In this document: positions 1 to 9,261 of the stretch, one piece after another
How positions within the stretch are numbered: position 1 is the stretch's first letter
Layout of the letters: each line of letters starts with the position of its first letter
Assembly (NCBI GenBank): GCA_964016885.1
Contig: OZ024743.1
Coordinates: 161,124,212-161,188,211, forward strand
Reading direction: 5' to 3'
Length of the DNA stretch: 64,000 nt
Origin: Eledone cirrhosa
Lineage: Eukaryota; Mollusca; Cephalopoda; Octopoda; Eledonidae
Translations under genes and position numbers: made by a program
The notes under the pieces: model-generated
Database searches by the model: none
What the model was told of the DNA's origin: nothing
What the model saw: only the letters and a program-made list of their open reading frames with translations

Positions 1-64
1 TCTGTTTACCTTTTACATATATATATATATATATATATGAATATATTTGTAAAAGGTAAACAGA
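1..64. repeat. Short palindromic element with AT core
   Basis: A perfect 17-bp inverted repeat (left arm 1-17, right arm 48-64, ending TGTAAAAGGTAAACAGA) flanks an AT-dinucleotide core. This is the form of a tiny hairpin MITE or an (AT)n tract flanked by a palindrome. The left edge is the window edge, so flanking duplication cannot be checked. Confidence 0.6.
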
Positions 65-140
65 AATAACAACACAATCGGTACAGTATATGGAAAGGAT
101 ATATTAGATTAACGCTTGATATAGCAGGAAGAGGGTTAAG

Positions 141-345
141 AAAAGAGTCAGGACCCCGCCGGCTGAGCTCCGGCTGTTTCCATAGCTAGATCCGAACACG
201 TTCGGATCTAGCGTTCGGATCTAGCTGTCGAAACGGCCGGAGCGCAGCCGTCGGGGTCCTGACTCTTTTCCTATTACCGCCTCTACTACCCTAAGTATCG
301 AGTACTCTGCTGCGTTATGGTCCATCTGGTATCTTACCACATCTT
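141..345 (-). repeat. Dispersed repeat with palindromic end (family also at 59221 and 62790)
   Basis: Positions 141-270 form a long imperfect palindrome: AAAAGAGTCAGGACCCCG on the left and its reverse complement at 253-270, with an internal duplicated CGTTCGGATCTAGC. The unit continues to about 345 and is the reverse complement of 62790-62905; a shorter piece is at 59221-59275. Three copies in 64 kb show a mobile, non-coding family. The palindromic end suggests a DNA transposon end or foldback element. No coding potential was recognised. Confidence 0.6.
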
Positions 346-350
346 CTTCG

Positions 351-352
<2 letters not shown>

Positions 353-381
<29 letters not shown>

Positions 382-424
382 CATACAAACATACATACAT
401 ACATACATACATACATACATACAT
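353..424. repeat. (ATAC)n microsatellite
   Basis: Tetranucleotide array directly abutting the 3' end of the minus-strand LINE-related copy at 425-836. On the minus strand it reads (TATG)n and looks like that element's 3' tail. In-frame translation gives meaningless YVCM repeats. Confidence 0.85.
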
Positions 425-836
425 GGTGGCTGCCAACTCGTTTTCGAGTACGGCCACTACTTCATATCCATGTAGGAGAACCCCTATTGATGCGCTGAAC
501 GACTTGAAAACTCTGGTACAAACACTACACTTGTGACAATTATTGACACATAGTGCCAGGCCCATGGTACCATGTGACGACAAGTGCAGAGAGATCTCCA
601 GATATAAAGCAATGCCTGTGCCGTGAAGCTTTTATAGTGAGCAAAGGCACTGCACAAAGCCAGTCCCACTCTCTTAACTAAGATGATATTTACCAAAAAG
701 AAGAACAAGTCAACATCATTGGATACCATCAGGGTTGCAGGTGTTATATCAGAGTTTTCCTTCTCCTAGAATTCTGTCTTGACAAAGGCTAAGGGGTCAT
801 CTCTCCCGGTGATTTTGGATGTCCATTGACTCTTAA
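425..836 (-). mobile_element. LINE-tail short element, copy A
   Basis: Near-identical to 3311-3768 and in the same orientation. The minus strand reads one C2H2-like finger core (CHKCSVCTRVFKS) and ends in a stem-loop, ACTCG-AAAA-CGAGT, followed by GGCAGCCACCATG and the (TATG)n tail. The same 3' end occurs on the RT-bearing LINE at 857-2255. I read this as a 5'-truncated LINE or a non-autonomous derivative using the LINE 3' end; the clade is not determined. Confidence 0.6.
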
Positions 837-1040
837 GAGCTCCTTTGCCCTTTACATTCATACATGATGGCTGCCCCCTCGTTATCGAGTATGGCCATTG
901 CACGAGAAGAAAAAAAAAATAAAGAAAAAATAAAAAAATAAAAAATAAATAAATAAATAAAAATAAAAAAATAAAAATAATAATAATAATAATAATAAAT
1001 AAATTAAAAAAAGAAAAAAAAAGAAGAAAAGAAAAAAGAA

Positions 1041-1071
<31 letters not shown>

Positions 1072-1236
1072 CATACATATATACATACACACATACATAC
1101 ACATACACACACATATACACACACATACATTAATAACAATAATAATAATAACGACAACAACAATAATAATATACATATTCATATATATATACACACACAC
1201 GCACGCACATAAGCATATCTACACACACGATAGCAA

Positions 1237-1542
1237 CTAACAGTGCTGCGATCGAATGTGGCTTTTTAGCCCAGCCAATGATCTAAAATGTCTTGCACAG
1301 AGTCGGCAACCAAAACATTCACTGGGAATAGTCGGCTGTGGTTGGAGTTCGTGTACTTTTGCATGTCGCTTGAGCCCTCCTGCTGATTTACATTCTCTAC
1401 CACATGTTTGGCAAGCATGATAAGTAGCATCTCCAACAGCAGCCTGGTAGTCAACCACTGGTCTTACTTTATGACTGCGAAGATGACTTTCGAGTCCAGC
1501 TTTGCTTAGGCAGAGTCTCGCACAGACGCTGCATGTCAGCAC
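1237..1542 (-). pseudogene. C2H2 zinc-finger tail of LINE ORF2
   Basis: About 101 residues hold three spaced C2H2 fingers of pattern C-x2-C-x12-H-x3/4-H, with cores CSVCARLCLSKAGLESH, CQTCGRECKSAGGLKRH and CRLCARHFRSLAGLKSH. It overlaps the end of the RT-derived frame at 1536-2249 by a few bases but in a different frame, so a frameshift separates what was probably one protein. Such fingers at the end of ORF2 occur in several animal LINE groups and would bind nucleic acid. A host zinc-finger gene is unlikely because the same finger sequence recurs in at least three neighbouring repeat copies. Confidence 0.65.
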
Positions 1543-2249
1543 CGTAGGAGGACCCTCGCCGTCTGGAAGTGCAACAGCAATGCCCTCCTCACGTCCCGCT
1601 TTACTTTCTCGTGTGCGATTCGAGATGCCTCAAAGGCAACTTTTCCCTCATATACAGTCTTTCTCCATTTATTACGATCAGCAGCAATATTCTCCCATGT
1701 ATCAGCAGAGATGTTAGCGTCTTTCAGAGAGGCTTTCAAGGAATCCTTATACCTCTTTTTTTGGTTTATGTGGCGGTCGTTTCCTTTAACCAACTCTCCA
1801 TAGAAGAGTTGTTTTGGTATTCTAGAATCCTTCATCCTGGCAAGGTGACCACTCCAACGGAGTCGTTGCTTAAGCACAAGAGCTTCTATACTGTCACACA
1901 TAGAGCTTTCCAAAATCTCGACATCACTGATGTGGTCCCTCCAGTGAACGCCATGGATCCGTCTGAGACACATCTGATGGAAACGCTCCAATTGCTTAAG
2001 GTGGCGTCGATATGTGACCCAGGTCTCACAGGCATAAAGAAGACAAGAGAGTACACATGCCCTGTACACCTTTACCTTTGTCCTCCTGCATATGTCTCGC
2101 CGACCCCAGAGTCGCCTTTCTAGCTTTCCGAAAGCATCACATGCTTTCCTAATCCTAAGTGAGATTTCACTGTCAAGGTTGCCGTATCGATTGACAGTGC
2201 TTCCCAGGTAGACAAACTGATCAACCACTCCAAGTCGTTTGCCATACAT
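1536..2249 (-). pseudogene. LINE reverse transcriptase C-terminal region
   Basis: A 237-residue frame matching the region just after the RT catalytic core of widespread animal LINE polyproteins. It has FVYLGSTVNRYGNLDSEI, then a VLSCLLYACETWVTY block, then LRWSGHLARM and KKRYKDSLKASLK. The fingers, palm and YxDD motif upstream are missing, so the copy is 5'-truncated at about 2255 and cannot be active. Assignment to RTE-like, CR1-like or another clade needs a full alignment. Confidence 0.7.
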
Positions 2250-2255
2250 ATAGAT

Positions 2256-3015
2256 ATATGAGGGAGCTTATAGATAGGACAACACACGCTGTCTTTTCGT
2301 GGGGTAAGTTTTTAATTAATTTTTGTATTCTGAAACATCAAAATACAACAATTTTTTGGTCACTGGACTCGGGAATGTCACGACAGAAGTTTGTGGAAGT
2401 TACACAAATATTTTAGTATATTTTAGCAGAGCAATCCTTATTTATATTTTACATTTTACATTTACTTACATCTCAATATAACTTGGCTAAAATTCAAATT
2501 TTGCTAAGAGAAGAAAACGGTCAAATGAACTAGATACCGCTCACTGTCCCCACCACCACAATAACGTCTACACTCTCTCTCCACCATCACATGTCATTAC
2601 CATACCATATCCTATCTAGACTAAAGTCATCGACCTGTTGTCAAACTCTCTACTCTCTGTTGAATGTATATATATATGTGTGTGTGTATGTATATGTGTG
2701 TATATACATCACTCAGTCAAACAACCAGATTTCAACCCCAACATCTACAACAACAACAACACCGGCACTAATGTTTACAGCAACAACAGCTTCAGAATGA
2801 ACTGAAATGAACATTTACAACAATTACAACAACAACAACAACAACAACAGCGGCATCAAAACATAAAAAAAGGAAGGGAAAAGAAAAAAGAAAAGGGGAA
2901 GGGGAAAAAAAAAAGAAAAGAAAAAAAACCCCTCAAAATAACAAAACACACACACACACACAACACAACAACAACATCAACTGCCACCACCACCACCACC
3001 GTCACCGCCGCCGCC
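2256..3015. other. No gene seen; low-complexity
   Basis: AT-rich sequence followed by (CAA)n-like, poly-purine and CA-rich stretches (2730-3015). No recognisable domain, RNA or element end. Confidence 0.6.
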
Positions 3016-3230
3016 ATCACATACATACATACATACATACATACATACATACATACATACATACATACATACATACATGATGGTTCCCAACTGGTTTTCG
3101 AGTACGGCCACGACTTTATATCCTTGTAGGAGAACCCCTACCGATACGCTGAACGAGTGTGACGTTTTAGTCCAGCCAGCGACATGAAAACTCTGGTACA
3201 AACACTACACTTGTGACAATTATTGAAACA
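3016..3230 (-). mobile_element. LINE-tail copy C with (TATG)n tail
   Basis: Minus-strand copy with one finger (CHKCSVCTRVFMSLAGLKRH), the ACTCG/CGAGT-type hairpin region at 3079-3115 (slightly changed, with CCAACTGG) and an ATAC array at 3020-3078. It abuts the microsatellite tail of copy D, so C and D sit head to tail. Confidence 0.6.
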
Positions 3231-3310
3231 TACATACATACATACATACATACATACATACATACATACATACATACATACATACATACATACATACATA
3301 CATACATACA
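3231..3310. repeat. (ATAC)n microsatellite tail of copy D
   Basis: Uninterrupted tetranucleotide array of about 80 bp at the 3' side (minus strand) of the 3311-3925 element. Confidence 0.85.
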
Positions 3311-3925
3311 TGGTGGCTGCCAACTCGTTTTCGAGTACGGCCACTACTTTATATCCATGTAGGAGAACCCCTACCGATGCGCTGAACGAATGTGACTTTA
3401 GTCCAGCCAGCGACTTGAAAACTCTGGCACAAAGACTACACTTGTGACCATTATTGACACATAGTGCAGGGCCCATGGTACCATGTGATGTCAAGTGCAG
3501 AGAGATCTCCAGATATAAAGCAATGCCTGTGCTGTGAAGCTTTTATAGTGAGCAAAGGCACTGCACAAAGCCAGTCCCACTCTCTTAACCAAGATGATAT
3601 TTACCAAAAAGAAGAACAGGTCAACATCATTGGATACCATCAGGATTGCAGGTGTTATATCAGAGTTTTCCTTCTCCTAGAATTCTGCCTTGACAAAGGC
3701 TAAGGGGTCATCTCTCCCGGTGATTTTGGATGGCTATTGACTCTTAAGAGCTCCCTTGCCCTTTGACAGGTTTTGTTTTTAGTCCTGCAGGATGTCCAAA
3801 GTCACCCTCCTCACCAAGAAACCTTGGTGGGGTTGCCAGTTTAGTCGCCAACGACCCGACCATGAGACAGGTTGTACTGGGATACATGTTACCAGTAGCA
3901 CCAACTGGTGACCTGACATAACATA
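3311..3925 (-). mobile_element. LINE-tail short element, copy D (full-length form)
   Basis: About 615 bp on the minus strand. The 5' boundary TGTCAGGTC sits against an ATAC array (3926-3990), the internal finger frame is CHKCSLCARVFKSLAGLKSH, and the 3' hairpin ACTCG-AAAA-CGAGT is followed by (TATG)n. The plus-strand element at 11822-12343 has the same 5' start, the same internal landmarks and an equivalent 3' hairpin, which defines both ends of a short family. Confidence 0.6.
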
Positions 3926-3963
3926 CATACATACATACATACATACATACATACATACATACA

Positions 3964-3990
<27 letters not shown>
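3926..3990. repeat. (ATAC)n microsatellite
   Basis: Array at the 5' boundary of copy D. The copy at 11822 likewise begins at a microsatellite, there (TG)n. Confidence 0.85.
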
Positions 3991-3995
<5 letters not shown>

Positions 3996-4212
3996 CTATA
4001 CAGTCAACGCGATCAATCGTATATTTTGTCGTGGGAGACTATTTATTAAATTTAAGATGAATACTATCTCCGACAGTAGTGCCACAACTACAGTCATGTT
4101 GAATAACTGGATATTCTTCTAACTATCCCTTCTGAAGACACTTTTTATTCGAATTCGTAGAGATATCCGACTAAATACATAATTCATTTTACAAGGATGT
4201 GCTACAAACAGC

Positions 4213-4908
4213 ATGGCTGAACACAACATCAACAACAAAATTAAGGGCGTACCGAAGACAACCAACAAGAAAGGTAAACAAACTTTATTCAGTTGTAGCT
4301 ACAGAAGAAACCTAAATTATGAATCGCATTTCTCTTGGAATTGCGAACTTATTAATGATTTATTTAATTGTTATAAAATGGCAAAAAGCAATCCCTCCAT
4401 TGGCTATAAAAACAGAATGAAGCTACACTGGGACGAAATGCACCCAGAGCTAAATTATTTCACAGCGAAACAATTACGCCAACAAGCGACGTTTGTTGAA
4501 AGTAAAAATAAGATAAATATTATTAATTGTAAGTCCCCCACAACAACAAACATGGAATCAACAATACGTGCTACAGGTCGCCATGCTACTAGACTTCTTA
4601 GCAGCCAGGTCGAACAGCACCTTGAAACAACTATGCTTGTAAGAAACTTGACACCACCTGTACCATCTAAGTCTACCTCCAATGCTGGGGAAAACATTAT
4701 CGATAATAATCGAAGAAATAATGATAATAATCGAAGAAATTTGACACCACGTGTACCATCCGAGTCTACCTCGACTTTTGTGGAAAATACTATCGATAAT
4801 GATAATAATCAAAAGTATAAACAATTGAAAATTTCCCTCAACGAAATCTTCCACAGAGAAATTAATTCATGTATAAATATCTCTCTTGCTGAAAACGACA
4901 ATGTTTAA
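4213..4908 (+). pseudogene. R4-like ORF, N-terminal domain
   Basis: 231 codons starting at the first in-frame ATG. Residues about 55-95 (GYKNRMKLHWDEMHP and following QLRQQATFVE) resemble an N-terminal segment found in R4/Dong-type polyproteins. The middle holds two similar proline/serine repeats (LTPPVPSKSTS and LTPRVPSESTS). It ends at two consecutive TAA codons (4906-4911), after which the same frame continues open into the RT region, so the stops are mutations within a single ORF. Confidence 0.65.
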
Positions 4909-4911
4909 TAA

Positions 4912-6345
4912 GAAAAGAAAAAAAATAATGAAATATTACGTGTTATTGACGAAATAGGGGATGAATATTTACGACGGATAAAAACCCCAACATTTTGGCA
5001 AATCAACGCCTGTTTATATGCCTTAGCAATGACAGTGAAGCATCATCTTGGTGATAGCAGAGATATTAACAAGAACAGAACACCACCAAAAATACCATCA
5101 TATATAACTAAAATAGAAAAAAAGTTTGCTGACCTACGAAAAACTATAGGATATGTGACAATGCTGCTAACATGCAAACAAACACAAAAACACCTCACTC
5201 CTCACCAACAAAGAGTAAAAAATAAAATAGAGACGATGTTTGGTAACAGTAGAACCAGAACTCTTCAATATAAGCTGATCACCCTCAAACAAGAATTGAG
5301 AGCTGTTAACGAAAAACGCCGATACCCGAAGAAGGTAGATGAGAGAAAAATGCTTAATAAAAGACTTAGACGAAACCAAACATCAGTCTATAGAGATATG
5401 AAGAACAAAATAATAAGTGTCACTGAGGCCCCATCCCAGAAAGACATAGATTCCTTTTGGAGCAAAATATGGGTTGAAAAGAAGAATGTCAACCGAGATG
5501 CAGTGTGGCTAAGAGAAATCCAAAAGAACTATTGCTCCTACACTACAACAAAAACATACGAAATAAGTGAGGGAATCCTTGAGACTGTGATAGGAAAACT
5601 CCAAGATAAGAAAACACCAGGAAGAGACATGATTGTCGGCTACTGGTACAAAAAACTGATATTCTATCGGAGGTATCTTACTGACCTCTACCAACAAGTT
5701 CTTACGGGAGATACACTTATACCAGAATGGTTGACATTAGCACAAACGTTACTGGTCCCCAAGAACAAAGACACCCACTTGGCAAAAAACTACCGACCCA
5801 TTGCATGCCAGAACCTGATGTATAAGATGTATACAGCCTGCCTGAACCTATTCCTCCAAGATCACTGTGAAAATAATATCATCACAGATGAACAAGCAGC
5901 TGGAAAGAAAGGGGTTTGGGGATGTGCTGAACAACTCCTAATCAACAAAACTGCGATTACGGAGGTGCGACAACTTAAGAGGAATATGGCTACAGACTGG
6001 CTGAACTACAGGAAAGCTTTCGATTCTGTTCCCCACTCTTGGACGATAGAGACCCTCCAACTTGCTAAAGTCCCAGACATTATTGTCAGAGCCATAGAGA
6101 GGCTGTCTTCTTCTTGGGCTACTATCCTAAGGTTAAAGACAGAGAGGGAGGACTCTATTTTCACTGATAAAATAAAATATTGCAGGGGTATATTTTAGAG
6201 GGACAGTCTCTCTGTGATATTATTCATCTTGTCATTAAACCCCTTGTCCTTTCTGCTCGAGAAATGTGAGGGATACATCATTGGCTCACAGGAGGACAGA
6301 AATACGAACCCAATCCATAATTTCTCTGTGGACGAATTTTGTTCA
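4912..6345 (+). pseudogene. R4-like reverse transcriptase domain
   Basis: In frame with the N-terminal segment. RT landmarks are DKKTPGRDMI (motif 1 region), LVPKNKDTHLAKNYRPIAC (motif 2), DEQAAGKKGVWGCAEQLL, KAFDSVPHSW (motif A region) and GIF-stop-RDSLSVILF (motif B, expected Q-G-D-S-L). The motif A aspartate that should precede YRKAFD is asparagine (codon AAC at 6004). A TAG interrupts motif B at 6196. The expected FVDD of motif C reads SVDE, after which sequence is missing. Three independent lesions make the copy inactive. Confidence 0.75.
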
Positions 6346-7260
6346 TTGAGAGATATTCCCTGTGTGATAATCAAAACCTCACACCCAGGGAAGTCGCTCA
6401 GCAGTATCGCATTGAATCCATGGATGAAAAACTGCATGCTTATCAGCAAAAAATCATACATGGATATGTTGCCAGGAAGCTCCAGAGTGAGAGTAATATA
6501 GATAAGGAAAGTAGTCTATCTTGGACCAACAACCGCTATATTGGCTCCCACTTTGAAGGATACGCATTTGCTATCCAAGAACATGAAATTAACACGAAAT
6601 ACCTGATTTACAAAAGAGATAGGGATGCAAGAAAAACACCTAAATGTGATAGCAGTGCAGACTCTGCAGAACTATCATCGAGGATATCACCCATGTTATC
6701 AGCAGCTGTCCAAAGATGTCATCGCGGTACAATCTACCTATGAGGCATGATGCAGTGGCCAAAACACTGTACAATGCAGTTCGTAAAAAAGATAGCCCCG
6801 ATAATAAACACATTAAAAGCTACAGCAATGTGGAAGACATCCATGTACGTAATAAGGAAGAGTACTGGTGGAATGTTCCAGTAAAAACCCCAATAAAATG
6901 CAGGCATAACAGACCAGATATTATGATATGGGACAGGGAGAAGAAAACATGCACAGTAGTGGAAATTAGCTGCCCAGCAGATGCCAATATAATATCAAAG
7001 ATTAGCGAAAAGGAGAATATTTATGCAGAACTGATGAGAAATCTGCAGATACTCCACCCTGATTACACCTTCAGATTTATGCCTGTGATTATTGGGGCAC
7101 TGGGGTATGTTAGTAACTGCCTCAATACAAATCTTGAGAAGCTAGGCTTCACAGGAACAGAAAGAACACAACTAGTTAGGAAATTACAAGTACAATCCAT
7201 TAATGGAACAGTAAAAATATGTAAAATATTCCAAAAAATATGTAAAACATTCCAAAAATA
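6339..7260 (+). pseudogene. R4-like thumb, finger and restriction-like endonuclease
   Basis: Two frames: 6339-6743 (thumb and connector, with REVAQQYRIESMDEKLHAY) and 6716-7396. The endonuclease carries RPDIMIWDREKKTCTVVEIS and then CPAD, the R-P-D..(15-20)..E-x-S signature of the PD-(D/E)XK restriction-like endonuclease of R2/R4 elements. The CCHC finger expected near 6640-6760 is scrambled by the frameshift; only KC and the LPMRHDAVAKTLY that follows it are clear. Confidence 0.7.
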
Positions 7261-7571
7261 CACATGTACAGATACAAATCATATACACATACACACATAC
7301 AACTCAAAACATACACATACACACATACATCTCAAAACATACACATCCACACATACAATAACATACATATCTACACATGCAGACATGCATACATAATCTA
7401 CCTAGTTGATGTTGTGTAAATTCAAATGAGAGAGCCTTGTGTCTATGTTAGAAACCGACTCTCTCTCTATTGGTAAAAATTTGTGAAATTATAAAACCAG
7501 AAGAACATACATACATACGGTTACGGTCTCATGAATGAAACAAGTAAAAAGAAAAGATATATATACACGTA

Positions 7572-8102
7572 CAAGGTGCATCCAGGAAGTTTTGAGACTT
7601 CTTCAGGAGAGCGATTAATTAATTTCAAAGAAGTACAAAACTCTAATTACTTTCAAAGTAGGATCCTCTGACTTCAATGCACTTGTTGTAGTGCTTCAAC
7701 TACGTCGTGAATGCCCATGGAAGTCCTTCAAAGTGGAGGTGTCCAGGACCCAAGTCACAGTTTACTTCATCTTCTTAATTTCTTTAAAACGACTGCCCCC
7801 TGAGGTTCTCTTTCAGCTTGGGGAACAACCAAATGTCACAGGGAGCAAGGTTTGGACTGCAGGAAGGGTGAGTGGACAGTTTTGATACCCATCTCCGTCC
7901 TTCCTTCTGTTTGTCACTGAGCACCCTAGGAACACACTTATTTCACGCATATTCAGATCTTCAGGAGTAATTCTGTGCGCATTTGACAAAAGTTGGCAGG
8001 TCAATTTATTAGATGTTTAATGATATACTAAAATTACAATACTTTAGGACAGTTGTAACTGCCTCTCCTAAAAACGTCTCAGAACTTCTGGAATGCAGCT
8101 TG
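7572..8102 (-). mobile_element. Internally deleted mariner with TIRs and TA duplication
   Basis: Terminal inverted repeats: left CAAGGTGCATCCAGGAAGTT, right (reverse complement) CAAGCTGCATTCCAGAAGTT, extending through GAGAC, each bordered by TA (7570-7571 and 8103-8104). The 531-bp length is about 40% of a full mariner. The minus strand encodes a transposase piece corresponding to the end of the DNA-binding region (EDLNMREIS) joined to the C-terminal catalytic part. It depends on transposase from elsewhere, if it moves at all. Confidence 0.85.
7630..7990 (-). pseudogene. Mariner transposase remnant
   Basis: The minus strand shows LAPCDIWLFPKLKENLRG, the hallmark around the third catalytic Asp of mariner DD34D transposases, then HYNKCIEVRGSYFES at the C-terminus. 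The upstream part (DLNMREISVFLG) belongs to the region after the second helix-turn-helix. The first two catalytic aspartates are deleted, and stops interrupt the rest (TAA after GQSF). Confidence 0.8.
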
Positions 8103-8344
8103 TATATATGATATAATACATAATTTCATTCATGTTGTTAATTTTCCTTGTAAACATGCTGCCATGTTAGACATTAATTTATACAGCAGATGATCGATAA
8201 ATTTGTGGTTTGGATCCAGTCAGTTTGCGTCTCTCCTTTTCTATCCCAAAGTGGTCTGTATATATAAGATATCACATGTATACTTTTATATAAACACACC
8301 TACACATACACAAACCTACACACATATATAGATTGATAGATAAA

Positions 8345-8660
8345 AACTAGCACACCGTCGACGGCGCGTGTTCCAGTTGATATTATCAACAGAACAGACT
8401 GCTCGTGAAATTAACGTGCAAGTGGTTGAGCATTCCACGGACACGCGTACTCTTAGTGTAGTTCTCGAAGAGGATCAGCATGACACAGAATATGACAAAG
8501 CCGGCCCGACGAATTACATGTACAGCTCATTTTGCCAGCTGAATAGACTGGGGCAACGTAAAATAAAGTGTCTTGCTCAAGTACACAACGTACTGTCAGG
8601 AATCGAACTCACGACATTTCGATCGTGAGTCGAATACCCTATCCACAAAGCCAGACACTT
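8345..8660 (-). mobile_element. tRNA-derived SINE (molluscan type), full-length
   Basis: On the minus strand the 5' end is a tRNA-like head with B box (GTTCGATTCC, seen as GGAATCGAAC at 8600), then a GAGCAAGACACTTTATTTTA block, a body through GAACTACACTAAGAGTACGC, and a GTCGACGGTGTGCTAG end. Related heads occur at 18495, 46150 and 61990. It is expected to be transcribed by RNA polymerase III and moved by LINE machinery. Confidence 0.7.
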
Positions 8661-8995
8661 TCACAAATAAATAGATAAATAATGGACGAATTGCCAAGAT
8701 GAAAAAGTTAAGACGTTTTATTTTTCTAACGCATGTTTCTACAATGAATGAGGAGAAAAATACAGAGGGGGGAGGGGATAAGAATAGTGAAAAACATTGA
8801 TCAAGCACCATTGTTAATAAAGGTGTCTATATATTATAATCTGAAACATTGATTTGAGGAATTTAGTATCAAACTTTAATCGCATTCAGTCTTGTGTCAT
8901 CAGAGAGTTTATAAAATACACAATTAAGGAATGTTAGTAAAAAGACATCTTAGCAACACAATAACATACCTCAAGAATAGCCGTAACAAACTAAT
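8660..8995. other. No gene seen
   Basis: AT-rich. The minus strand holds a CTGATGA at about 8893-8899 without a following GAAAC. Nothing else recognised. Confidence 0.5.
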
Positions 8996-9115
8996 GCTAT
9001 ATATATAAGGAAGTTTGTTTGAATATTGACCGCTAAAAATACTAAATAAAATTGATAATAATTAAGGTTTCATGTGTGTTTTCAACTAATCTGACCTCTA
9101 TTAAGCTAACTGTCG
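8996..9115 (+). repeat. Helitron-like 5' terminal repeat (second copy at 12350)
   Basis: ATATAAGGAAGTTTGTTTG followed by a shared stretch through CTAAATAAAATTGATAATAA, AAGGTTTCATGTG and CAACTAATCTGACCT; the same block is at 12350-12456. The latter precedes a Helitron protein fragment and a Helitron-type 3' end, so this is inferred to be a Helitron 5' end fragment. No matching 3' end is visible here. Confidence 0.5.
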
Positions 9116-9261
9116 ACTTATTTTCCGAAAATGGAAGGGGGGGGGGGGCAATTGGAGAAAAATGTACTGCAGTTCCAAGTACACAAGTACTGTCTCTTCG
9201 AACGTTATGCTATCAATATACAAAGAGAGAAACACTATAAATCTCACTCTAACTAAAACGT

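Larger units (their letters stand above)
857..2255 (-). mobile_element. 5'-truncated LINE with C-terminal C2H2 fingers, copy B
   Basis: A minus-strand non-LTR retrotransposon fragment. From its 5' side it carries the end of an ORF2-like protein (2249 to 1536), three C2H2 fingers in another frame (1542 to 1237), a low-complexity insertion (about 905-1230), and the family 3' end (GGCCATACTCGATAACGAGG) at about 862-895. The simple-sequence stretch lies inside the 3' region and was probably gained after insertion. Confidence 0.65.
3995..7420 (+). mobile_element. R4/Dong-like non-LTR retrotransposon, decayed
   Basis: A nearly full-length element with one original ORF running from 4213 to about 7260, a 5' leader of about 220 bp and a CA-rich 3' end (7262-7396). 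Domain order is an N-terminal domain, reverse transcriptase, a damaged CCHC-type finger, then a restriction-like endonuclease. No apurinic endonuclease is present. This order is that of the R2/R4 group, and the short N-terminus with this RLE fits R4/Dong best. Exact ends are not determined because no target duplication was found. Confidence 0.75.

Noticed and set aside
1237..1542. Host C2H2 zinc-finger gene
   Set aside because: Adjacent to RT-derived coding in the same orientation, and its finger cores recur in neighbouring repeats.
8885..8910. Minus-strand CTGATGACACAAGACTGAATG as a hammerhead
   Set aside because: GAAAC is absent and stem II is not formed; at most a decayed relic.
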